DNA of 64,000 nucleotides from Pseudomonas siliginis (GTDB lineage: Bacteria > Pseudomonadota > Gammaproteobacteria > Pseudomonadales > Pseudomonadaceae): assembly GCF_019145195.1 (NCBI RefSeq), contig NZ_JAHSTW010000008.1, positions 186,001 to 250,000 on the forward strand, read 5' to 3'. The translations under genes were made by a program, and so were the position numbers. Shown one piece after another: positions 16,783 to 24,152 of this stretch; positions within the stretch are counted from its first letter, which is position 1, and every line of letters begins with the position of its first letter. The notes below the pieces were generated by a model that saw only the letters and a program-made list of their open reading frames with translations, was not told the origin of the DNA and made no database searches.

Positions 16783-18555
16783 ATGTGCGGATTAGCTGGC
16801 GAGTTACGTTTTGATCAACAACCTGCAGACCTTGCAGCGATCGAGAGAATCACCCATCACCTGGCCCCTCGCGGCCCTGACGCGTGGGGCTTCCATGCCC
16901 AAGGGCCGATTGCCCTGGGCCATCGACGCCTGAAAATCATGGACCTGTCGGACGGCTCGGCGCAGCCGATGATCGACAGCCAGCTGGGCCTGTCCCTGGC
17001 TTTCAACGGTGCGATCTACAACTTCCCGGAGTTGCGCGAAGAACTCGAAGCACTCGGTTATGCCTTCTATTCGGGTGGCGACACCGAAGTGCTGCTCAAG
17101 GGTTATCACGCCTGGGGCGAGGCATTGCTGCCGAAGCTCAACGGCATGTTCGCCTTCGCTATCTGGGAGCGTGATGCCCAGCGCCTGTTCATCGCCCGTG
17201 ACCGTCTCGGCGTAAAGCCGTTGTACCTGTCGCGCACCGGCCAACGCCTGCGCTTCGCCTCGGCACTGCCGGCGCTGCTCAAGGGCGGCGATATCAACGC
17301 GATCCTCGATCCGGTGGCGCTCAATCACTATCTGAATTTCCATGCCGTGGTGCCTGCGCCGCGCACCTTGCTGGCCGGTATCGAAAAACTGCCGCCCGCC
17401 ACCTGGATGCGCGTTGAAGCCGATGGCCGCACCGAGCAGAAAACCTGGTGGACCCTGCCCTACGGCCCGAATGAAGACGAGAAAAACCTCAATCTGGAAG
17501 ACTGGGTCGATCGCGTCCTCGACAGCACCCGCGAAGCGGTGGCGATTCGTCAGCGTGCGGCAGTGGATGTCGGTGTGTTGCTTTCCGGCGGTGTCGATTC
17601 GAGCATGCTCGTCGGCCTGTTGCGCGAAGTCGGTGTAGAGAATCTGTCGACCTTCTCCATCGGTTTCCAGGATGCCGGCGGCGAGCGCGGCGACGAATTC
17701 CAGTATTCCGACCTGATCGCCAAGCACTACGGCACCCGCCACCATCAGTTGCGCATCGACGAGAAAGAAATCATCGAGCAACTGCCCGCCGCGTTCCGGG
17801 CGATGAGCGAGCCGATGGTCAGCCACGACTGCATCGCTTTCTATCTGTTGTCCCGTGAAGTGGCCAAGCACTGCAAAGTGGTGCAGAGCGGCCAAGGCGC
17901 AGACGAACTGTTTGCCGGTTACCACTGGTATCCGCAGGTCGACGGCGCGGCGGACCCATACGCGGCCTACCGCGATGCGTTCTTCGACCGCAGCTACGAC
18001 GACTACGCGGCGACTGTGCAGCCGAAATGGCTGGTCGACCACGATGCGGCGGGCGATTTCGTCAAACAGCACTTTGCCCAGCCCGGCGCCGAGGCTGCCG
18101 TGGACAAGGCGCTGCGCCTGGACAGCACGGTGATGCTGGTCGATGACCCGGTCAAACGCGTCGATAACATGACCATGGCCTGGGGCCTGGAAGCGCGCAC
18201 GCCGTTCCTCGACTATCGACTGGTCGAGCTGTCTGCTCGTGTACCAGGTCAATTCAAGCTGCCCGATGGCGGCAAGCAAGTGCTGAAAGAAGCAGCGCGT
18301 CGGGTCATTCCAAGCGAAGTGATCGATCGCAAGAAAGGCTATTTCCCGGTGCCGGGTCTCAAGCACTTGCAGGGCGACACGCTCAACTGGGTGCGCGAAC
18401 TGCTGCTGGATCCGAGCCAGGATCGCGGCCTGTTCAACCCGAGCATGCTCGACAAGCTTTTGACTGATCCGCAAGGCCAACTGACCCCGTTGCGCGGTTC
18501 GAAACTGTGGCAACTGGCGGCCCTGAACCTGTGGCTCAGTGAACAAGGAATCTGA
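16783..18555 (+). CDS. N-acetylglutaminylglutamine amidotransferase (asparagine synthetase family)
   Basis: This 590-residue enzyme amidates N-acetylglutaminylglutamine to the osmoprotectant NAGGN. It starts at ATG 16783 so that Cys2 (MCGLAGELRF) becomes the N-terminal nucleophile of the class II glutaminase domain; AAGGA lies just upstream. The synthetase domain has the PP-loop SGGVDSS at 268-274. It differs from ordinary AsnB by its neighbours: a fused GNAT/ATP-grasp ligase and an M42 peptidase follow in the order known for the NAGGN trio of Pseudomonas and other osmotolerant bacteria. The next gene starts 3 bases after its stop. Confidence 0.94.
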   Translation: MCGLAGELRFDQQPADLAAIERITHHLAPRGPDAWGFHAQGPIALGHRRLKIMDLSDGSAQPMIDSQLGLSLAFNGAIYNFPELREELEALGYAFYSGGDTEVLLKGYHAWGEALLPKLNGMFAFAIWERDAQRLFIARDRLGVKPLYLSRTGQRLRFASALPALLKGGDINAILDPVALNHYLNFHAVVPAPRTLLAGIEKLPPATWMRVEADGRTEQKTWWTLPYGPNEDEKNLNLEDWVDRVLDSTREAVAIRQRAAVDVGVLLSGGVDSSMLVGLLREVGVENLSTFSIGFQDAGGERGDEFQYSDLIAKHYGTRHHQLRIDEKEIIEQLPAAFRAMSEPMVSHDCIAFYLLSREVAKHCKVVQSGQGADELFAGYHWYPQVDGAADPYAAYRDAFFDRSYDDYAATVQPKWLVDHDAAGDFVKQHFAQPGAEAAVDKALRLDSTVMLVDDPVKRVDNMTMAWGLEARTPFLDYRLVELSARVPGQFKLPDGGKQVLKEAARRVIPSEVIDRKKGYFPVPGLKHLQGDTLNWVRELLLDPSQDRGLFNPSMLDKLLTDPQGQLTPLRGSKLWQLAALNLWLSEQGI

Positions 18556-18558
18556 TTG

Positions 18559-20307
18559 ATGAAACCCCATGCCACGTCCATCAACCAACGCCTGTTGCGT
18601 GGTCAGGCCCCCTCGTATGAACGTTTGCAGGCGCGCCTGGCCGAAGACGGCAGCCAGCCTGCCAGCGCCCCGATTGCCGTGCACTGTGGCTGGGGCCGGC
18701 TGTTGATCGGTCACACGTTCCCGGATCCGGCATCGCTGGCGCAGGAGCTGCTCAACGAGCAGCCCGGCGAGCGCGATATCGCCCTGTATGTTGCCGCACC
18801 GCAGCAGATTCTGGGCCTTGAGCCGACGCAGCTGTTTCTCGATCCGTCCGACACCCTGCGTTTGTGGTTCAGCGATTACCGGCAGGCCACGCGGGTGTTT
18901 CGCGGCTTCCGCATTCGTCGCGCGCAGAGCGAAACCGACTGGCAGGGTATCAACCGTTTGTACCAGGCGCGCGGCATGTTGCCGATCGATCAGGAGTTGC
19001 TCACCCCGCATCATCAGGGCGGCCCGGTGTACTGGCTGGCGGAAGATGAGGACAGCGGCGCGGTGATCGGCAGTGTCATGGGCCTCAATCATGAAAAAGC
19101 CTTCAACGATCCGGAACATGGCAGCAGCCTGTGGTGCCTGGCGGTCGACCCGCATTGCTCGCGCCCCGGCGTCGGCGAAGTGCTGGTGCGACATCTGGTC
19201 GAGCACTTCATGAGTCGTGGTCTGGCTTATCTGGATCTGTCGGTGCTGCACGACAACCGTCAGGCGAAAAACCTTTACGCCAAACTGGGTTTTCGCAACC
19301 TGCCGACGTTCGCCATCAAGCACAAGAACGGCATCAACCAGCCGCTGTTTCTCGGCCCGGGTCCGGAGGCGAATTTCAATCCTTACGCGCGGATCATCGT
19401 CGAAGAAGCCCATCGGCGCGGTATCGACGTGCAAGTGGATGACGCCGACGCCGGGCTGTTCACCCTCAGCCACGGCGGCCGTCGCGTGCGTTGCCGCGAG
19501 TCGCTGAGCGACCTGACCAGTGCGATCAGCATGACCTTGTGCCAGGACAAAAGCCTGACCCACAAGGTGTTGAAGGCCGCAGGCTTGAAACTGCCAGCAC
19601 AGCAACTGGCGGGCAATGCCGACGATAATCTGGCCTTCCTCGATGAGCACCAACGGGTGGTGGTCAAGCCTCTCGATGGCGAACAGGGCCACGGCGTCGC
19701 GGTGGATCTGCGCACCATCGAAGAAGTGCAGAAGGCCATCGAAACCGCCAAGCAGTTTGACAGTCGCGTGCTACTGGAAAGCTTCCACGAAGGCCTTGAT
19801 CTGCGCATCGTGGTGATCGGCTTTGAAGTGGTTGCGGCGGCGATTCGCCGTCCGGCGGAAGTGGTTGGCGATGGTCAGCATTCGATCGGTGCGCTGATCG
19901 AAGCGCAGAGCCGCCGCCGGCAAGCCGCCACTAGTGGCGAAAGCAAGATTCCGCTGGACCACGAAACCCAACGCACGCTGCACGCTGCCGGCTATGACTA
20001 CAGCAGCATCCTGCCGGCCGGCGAGCATCTGTTCGTGCGGCGCACGGCCAATCTGCACACCGGCGGTACGCTGGAAGACGTGACCGACATTCTTCATCCG
20101 ACGCTGGTCGACGCGGCCGTGCGCGCGGCGCGGGCCCTGGACATTCCAATGGTCGGGCTCGATCTGATGGTGCCGGCGGCGGATCAGCCCGAGTACGTGT
20201 TCATCGAAGCCAACGAACGCGCCGGCCTGGCCAACCATGAACCGCAGCCGACGGCGGAACGCTTTGTCGATCTGTTGTTTCCGCATAGTCAGCCGGCTGT
20301 CTCTTGA
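18559..20307 (+). CDS. ngg: N-acetylglutaminylglutamine synthetase (GNAT + ATP-grasp)
   Basis: The 582-residue fusion protein has a GNAT acetyltransferase domain around residues 115-250 (LWCLAVDPHCSRPGVGEVLVRHL, then NRQAKNLYAKLGF) and a cyanophycin-synthetase-like ATP-grasp domain from about 300 to the end (VVVKPLDGEQGHGV, then FIEANERAGL). It makes the acetylated glutamine dipeptide that the upstream amidotransferase converts to NAGGN. ATG 18559 is 9 bases after AAGGA; a TTG at 18556 is in frame but less likely. Synthesis is usually induced by osmotic stress. Confidence 0.94.
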   Translation: MKPHATSINQRLLRGQAPSYERLQARLAEDGSQPASAPIAVHCGWGRLLIGHTFPDPASLAQELLNEQPGERDIALYVAAPQQILGLEPTQLFLDPSDTLRLWFSDYRQATRVFRGFRIRRAQSETDWQGINRLYQARGMLPIDQELLTPHHQGGPVYWLAEDEDSGAVIGSVMGLNHEKAFNDPEHGSSLWCLAVDPHCSRPGVGEVLVRHLVEHFMSRGLAYLDLSVLHDNRQAKNLYAKLGFRNLPTFAIKHKNGINQPLFLGPGPEANFNPYARIIVEEAHRRGIDVQVDDADAGLFTLSHGGRRVRCRESLSDLTSAISMTLCQDKSLTHKVLKAAGLKLPAQQLAGNADDNLAFLDEHQRVVVKPLDGEQGHGVAVDLRTIEEVQKAIETAKQFDSRVLLESFHEGLDLRIVVIGFEVVAAAIRRPAEVVGDGQHSIGALIEAQSRRRQAATSGESKIPLDHETQRTLHAAGYDYSSILPAGEHLFVRRTANLHTGGTLEDVTDILHPTLVDAAVRAARALDIPMVGLDLMVPAADQPEYVFIEANERAGLANHEPQPTAERFVDLLFPHSQPAVS

Positions 20308-20330
20308 ACCATCGTTGTTCCGGCTGACGC

Positions 20331-20397
20331 CTTCGCGAGCAGGCTCGCTCCCACAGGGGAATGCATTCCAAATGTGGGAGCGAGCCTGCTCGCGAAG
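20331..20397. repeat. REP pair, short-spacer type
   Basis: Two inverted TTCGCGAGCAGGCTCGCTCCCACA units flank a GAATGCATTCCAAA-type spacer. It lies inside the NAGGN operon between ngg and the peptidase gene. Confidence 0.92.
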
Positions 20398-20466
20398 AGG
20401 CCCTGAACGTCACCACCAATTTTCCTCATCGAAACCATCGATGTGCTCAACCCATCAGGAGTTTCC

Positions 20467-21663
20467 ATGACCATGACCACACAAATCCCTGAACCGGATC
20501 TGGCTTACCTGCAAAAAGTGCTGCTGGAAATGCTCGCCATTCCCAGCCCTACCGGGTTCACCGACACCATCGTGCGCTACGTCGCCGAGCGTCTCGAAGA
20601 GCTGGGCATTCCGTTTGAAATGACCCGGCGCGGGACCATTCGCGCGACGTTGAAGGGCAAAAAGAGCAGCCCTGACCGCGCGGTGTCTGCGCACCTGGAC
20701 ACCATCGGCGCTGCTGTGCGTGCGGTGAAAGACAACGGTCGCCTGACCCTCGCCCCGGTCGGTTGCTGGTCGAGCCGTTTTGCCGAGGGCAGCCGGGTCA
20801 GCCTGTTTACTGACACCGGCGTGATTCGCGGCAGCGTGTTGCCGCTGATGGCGTCCGGGCACGCCTTCAACACCCAGGTCGATGAAATGCCGATCAGCTG
20901 GGACCATGTCGAACTGCGTCTGGATGCCTACTGCACGACCAAAGCCGATTGCGAATCGCTGGGCATTCATGTCGGCGACGTGGTGGCCTTCGATCCGCTG
21001 CCGGAGTTCACCGAAAGCGGCCATATCAGCGCGCGCCATCTCGACGACAAGGCCGGTGTTGCCGCATTGCTCGCTGCGCTCAAGGCGATTGTCGACAGTG
21101 GCCAGGAATTGAACATCGATTGCCATCCACTGTTCACCATCACTGAGGAAACCGGCAGCGGCGCAGCGGCGGCATTGCCGTGGGACGTCAGCGAATTTGT
21201 CGGCATCGACATCGCACCGGTCGCCCCCGGCCAGCATTCAAGCGAACACGCGGTGAGCGTGGCGATGCAGGACTCCGGCGGGCCGTATGACTATCACCTG
21301 TCGCGGCATCTGTTGCGTCTGGCCGATGAACACGAATTGCCGGTGCGCCGTGACATGTTCCGCTATTACTTCAGCGATGCGCACTCGGCGGTCACCGCCG
21401 GCCACGACATTCGCACTGCCCTGCTCGCTTTCGGCTGCGATGCCACGCACGGCTACGAGCGTACGCACATCGACAGTCTGGCGGCGCTCAGCCGCTTGCT
21501 CGGCGCGTACATTCTGAGCCCGCCGGTCTTTGCCAGCGATGCGGCGCCGGCCAATGCTTCACTGGATCGCTTCAGCCATCAGATCGAGCATGACACGCAG
21601 ATGGAAAGCGAAACCCGCGTGCCGCCGGTGGACAGTCTGGTGGGGCAGCGTTCTGACAGTTGA
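20467..21663 (+). CDS. M42 family metallopeptidase of the NAGGN osmoprotectant system
   Basis: The 398-residue protein starts at ATG 20467 after AGGAG. M42 peptidase features are present: His76 and Asp78 in SAHLDTIGA, bridging Asp193 in HLDDKAG, the Glu227-Glu228 pair in ITEETGSG, Asp248 in GIDIAP, and His334 in GYERTH. It is the third member of the NAGGN trio, probably acting on the peptide osmolyte or its precursors; its substrate has not been shown to my knowledge. A REP pair separates it from ngg, so its expression may be lower. Confidence 0.92.
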   Translation: MTMTTQIPEPDLAYLQKVLLEMLAIPSPTGFTDTIVRYVAERLEELGIPFEMTRRGTIRATLKGKKSSPDRAVSAHLDTIGAAVRAVKDNGRLTLAPVGCWSSRFAEGSRVSLFTDTGVIRGSVLPLMASGHAFNTQVDEMPISWDHVELRLDAYCTTKADCESLGIHVGDVVAFDPLPEFTESGHISARHLDDKAGVAALLAALKAIVDSGQELNIDCHPLFTITEETGSGAAAALPWDVSEFVGIDIAPVAPGQHSSEHAVSVAMQDSGGPYDYHLSRHLLRLADEHELPVRRDMFRYYFSDAHSAVTAGHDIRTALLAFGCDATHGYERTHIDSLAALSRLLGAYILSPPVFASDAAPANASLDRFSHQIEHDTQMESETRVPPVDSLVGQRSDS

Positions 21664-21687
21664 GCCTTCGGTGAACAGATAACCGCC

Positions 21688-21752
21688 TTCGCGAGCAGGC
21701 TCGCTCCCACAGAGATCGCATTTCAAAGGTGGGAGCGAGCCTGCTCGCGAAT
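21688..21752. repeat. REP pair, short-spacer type
   Basis: An inverted pair of GCGAGCAGGCTCGCTCCCAC units with a spacer of about 20 bases, between the M42 peptidase and the UPF0270 gene. Confidence 0.92.
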
Positions 21753-21832
21753 GGGCCGGCAAGACCGATACAGAACTGGCAGACAAAACCCAATCCCCGT
21801 AGCATCCCGACATTGATTTGACCGAGGTGCCC

Positions 21833-22060
21833 ATGCTCATTCCCCACGACGCGCTTGAAGTCGACACCCTCACCCGCCTGATCGAGGATTTCGTCACCCG
21901 CGACGGTACCGATAACGGCGATGACACCCCGCTGGAAACCCGCGTCCTGCGTGTGCGTCAGGCACTGACCAAAGGCCAGGCATTGATCGTGTTCGATCCG
22001 GAAAGCGAGCAGTGCCAGCTGATGCTCAAGCACGACGTACCCAAGCATCTGTTCGACTGA
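21833..22060 (+). CDS. UPF0270 (YheU) family protein
   Basis: The 75-residue protein begins MLIPHDALEVDTLTRLIEDF at ATG 21833, with GAGG upstream. This opening, the RDGTDNGDD segment and the ETRVLRVRQAL helix are typical of the YheU family of small cytoplasmic proteins of unknown function. It is convergent with the csrA-family gene; only 5 bases separate the two stop codons. Confidence 0.88.
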   Translation: MLIPHDALEVDTLTRLIEDFVTRDGTDNGDDTPLETRVLRVRQALTKGQALIVFDPESEQCQLMLKHDVPKHLFD

Positions 22061-22065
22061 AACCG

Positions 22066-22251
22066 TCAGCCAGCCTTCGCCGCGGCTTCCTTGCGCTTGA
22101 TCCGGTCATAGACCTCGGCGCGGTGTACATGGACCTTTTTCGGCGCCTCGACGCCGAAGCGCACGCTGGAGCCATTGACCGACAGAACACGCAGGGTGAT
22201 GTCGTCTCCGATTGAAATCAACTCACCGACCACACGGCTGAGTACAAGCAT
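22066..22251 (-). CDS. Divergent CsrA/Rsm family translational regulator
   Basis: The 61-residue protein aligns end to end with CsrA (MLVLSRVVGELISIGDDITL, then APKKVHVHRAEVYDRI). CsrA/Rsm dimers bind GGA motifs in mRNA leaders and control secondary metabolism and motility downstream of GacS/GacA. RNA-binding residues Leu4 and Arg44 are kept, but position 7 is Val rather than the usual Arg/Lys and position 11 is Leu rather than Thr/Ser. I start at ATG 22251, 9 bases after GAAGG; an ATG at 22260 is possible. It is not the classical RsmA or RsmE sequence. Confidence 0.85.
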   Translation of the reverse strand: MLVLSRVVGELISIGDDITLRVLSVNGSSVRFGVEAPKKVHVHRAEVYDRIKRKEAAAKAG

Positions 22252-22384
22252 GGGATTCATCCTTCAGGACTGGCAAACCCTGAAGATGCGCGGCTTACAG
22301 CGTCTTCACAATCCACGACGAGCAAATCAGTCTTGCCCTACAGCTGCCCACGCCCGCAGCTGTCAGACGCTTCGCACAAAAGCC

Positions 22385-22717
22385 TCAGGCAGCGGAAAAG
22401 CGCGGCCCGAACAGAATGATGCTGGCACCGACCACGCACAGGGCCATGCCGATCCAGTCCGAGCCCAACGGACGCACCCGCTCGACCACCGCCAGCCAGC
22501 CAATCGAAGCAACGATGTAGATCCCGCCATACGCGGCATAGGCGCGCCCGGCGTAGGCCGCCTCAACACGGGTCAGCAACAGTGCAAACAGGGTCAGGCT
22601 GAGCAACGCGGGAATCACCCACAACGCGCTCTTGCCCTGGCGCAGCCACATATAGAAGGCAAAACAGCCGGCGATTTCAAACAGCGCCGCAAGGAAGAAC
22701 CACAAGTAATTGAGCAT
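22385..22717 (-). CDS. YnfA family (UPF0060) membrane protein
   Basis: The 110-residue protein has four predicted membrane helices and the family pattern with RVEAAYAGRAYAAYGGIYI in the middle. YnfA proteins resemble small multidrug resistance transporters and some have been linked to efflux, but the physiological role is not settled. It stands alone between csrA and an SDR gene on the same strand, with a weak ribosome site. Confidence 0.9.
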   Translation of the reverse strand: MLNYLWFFLAALFEIAGCFAFYMWLRQGKSALWVIPALLSLTLFALLLTRVEAAYAGRAYAAYGGIYIVASIGWLAVVERVRPLGSDWIGMALCVVGASIILFGPRFSAA

Positions 22718-22780
22718 GGAGGCGTCTCGACAGGGTGACCGTGGCGGCCACCCTAACGACGCGGCGGGAATCGAACAAGA

Positions 22781-23596
22781 TCAAGCGTTGTTTTGTTTGG
22801 CCTTGGCGCGCATTTTCTCGGCCATGGAAGTCATTTCGTTGTAGAGCAGTTGCGGATTCTTTTGCTTGATTGCCCAGGCCATGCGCCCTTGTTCGTGGGG
22901 CAGAATCAAGAATTCGCCGGCGGCGACTTGCTGATAGATGTAGTCAGCGATGTCGGCTGCGCTGATCGGCGAACTTTCCAGCAACTTGCCGACCTGGGCT
23001 TTCATGGCCGGGGTCGGGCCACGGAAAGAATCGAGCAAGTTGGTCTGGAAGAACGACGGGCAAACCACATGCACCGCCACTTCCTGCTGCGCGAGTTCGA
23101 TCAGCAGACTTTCCGACAACGCCACTACGCCGGCCTTGGCCACGTTGTAGTTACTCATTGCCGGGCCTTGCATCAACGCGGCCATGGAGGCGATGTTGAT
23201 GATCTTGCCCTTGCTCTCTTCCAGCAGCGGCAGGAACGCCTTGCAGCCCTTGACCACGCCCATCAGGTTGATCGCGATCTGCCAGTCCCAGTCTTCCAGC
23301 GACAATTCGCTGAAAAACCCGCCCGAGGCGACGCCGGCATTGTTGACGATGATGTCGATGCCGCCGAGCTTCTCCTCGCAGGCCTGGGCGAAGGCGGTGA
23401 GCTGGCTGTAATCGCGCACGTCGCAGCGCTGGATGAAACCGTCACCGCCCGCCTCGCGCACCAGCTTCAGGGTTTCCTGCAGGCCGGGCTCACTGACATC
23501 GGACAAGGCCAGCCGCCAGCCTTCACGGGCCCAGCGCAGGGCGATTTCGCGACCCAGGCCTGAGCCTGCACCAGTGATCATCATGCGATTTTGCAT
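22781..23596 (-). CDS. SDR family oxidoreductase
   Basis: The 271-residue classical short-chain dehydrogenase has the cofactor motif TGAGSGLG at 8-15, NNAG at 85-88 and the catalytic tetrad Asn110, Ser137, Tyr150, Lys154. Asp33 at the end of the second strand suggests NAD(H) preference. The C-terminal region (AADIADYIYQQVAAGEFLILPH) is like that of SDRs acting on lipids or xenobiotics. The substrate is unknown and no pathway genes are next to it. Confidence 0.88.
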   Translation of the reverse strand: MQNRMMITGAGSGLGREIALRWAREGWRLALSDVSEPGLQETLKLVREAGGDGFIQRCDVRDYSQLTAFAQACEEKLGGIDIIVNNAGVASGGFFSELSLEDWDWQIAINLMGVVKGCKAFLPLLEESKGKIINIASMAALMQGPAMSNYNVAKAGVVALSESLLIELAQQEVAVHVVCPSFFQTNLLDSFRGPTPAMKAQVGKLLESSPISAADIADYIYQQVAAGEFLILPHEQGRMAWAIKQKNPQLLYNEMTSMAEKMRAKAKQNNA

Positions 23597-23927
23597 AGCG
23601 GACAGCCTTGTTGTTCCGGGAGAGATGCGCCGAGTGTAGCGAAGGAAGTTCGTTCACCCACGCTCCATCCAGTTGCTGAATGGAGGATCAAAAGATTCCA
23701 GCCGTCATTGTTTTCCGGTTGGTCTCATGTAGGAGCTGACGAGTGCAACGAGGCTGCGATCTTTTTGCTGGAAAGGAAATAACCGAGCAATCCAAATACA
23801 TTAAAAAAACATTGAATTTTTTTTCATCGGCGCAAGTCGGAACATGTAAGCCGGCTGGAATTTAGTTGCTCTCCAGCTGCCCACTGAGCATCAAGACTCT
23901 TCCAGACTCTGAACAAGGAAATCACCC
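23597..23927. other. Intergenic region with a single REP-like unit
   Basis: About 330 bp between the SDR gene and the small DUF3309 gene. Around 23728-23769 is one copy of a GTAGGAGCTG...GAGGCTGCGATCTTTT unit, another repeat type of pseudomonads. An A/T-rich stretch (23786-23824) follows. I see no ORF with a ribosome site before 23928. Confidence 0.5.
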
Positions 23928-24080
23928 ATGGGCACAATTCTAATCATCATCCTGATCCTGTTGCTGATCGGTGGCCTGCCGGTCTTCCCGCACTCAAGAA
24001 GTTGGGGTTATGGCCCGTCGGGCATTATCGGCGTGGTGTTGGTCGTGCTGCTGGTGCTGTTGTTACTCGGCAAGATATGA
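23928..24080 (+). CDS. DUF3309 family small membrane protein
   Basis: This 50-residue ORF starts at ATG 23928, with AAGGAA 8 bases upstream. It reads MGTILIIILILLLIGGLPVF, then HSRSWGYGPSGIIGVV, then a second hydrophobic run ending LLGKI. Two membrane helices joined by the short Ser-Trp-Gly-Tyr-Gly-Pro-Ser loop are the hallmark of DUF3309. Its function is unknown. A strong terminator follows. Confidence 0.85.
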   Translation: MGTILIIILILLLIGGLPVFPHSRSWGYGPSGIIGVVLVVLLVLLLLGKI

Positions 24081-24099
24081 CGATTTGAAGCGGTAAAAA

Positions 24100-24131
24100 A
24101 AGAGGCCCTTGTTCAAGGGCCTCTTTTTTAT
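24100..24131. terminator. Bidirectional intrinsic terminator
   Basis: A perfect 10-bp stem (AGAGGCCCTT / AAGGGCCTCT) with a 4-base loop is flanked by A-runs and T-runs on both sides. It can end both the DUF3309 transcript and the convergent sulfatase transcript. Confidence 0.92.
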
Positions 24132-24152
24132 TGCGTGGACTTTAACAAGTGA

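Noticed and set aside
16783..18555. Plain asparagine synthetase AsnB
   Set aside because: The fused GNAT/ATP-grasp ligase and M42 peptidase immediately downstream identify the NAGGN trio instead.
16804..19692. 962-codon open frame on the minus strand across the NAGGN genes
   Set aside because: It lies wholly antisense to two well-supported enzymes, has no ribosome site, and its Arg/His/Gln-rich translation is typical of the shadow of a high-GC gene.
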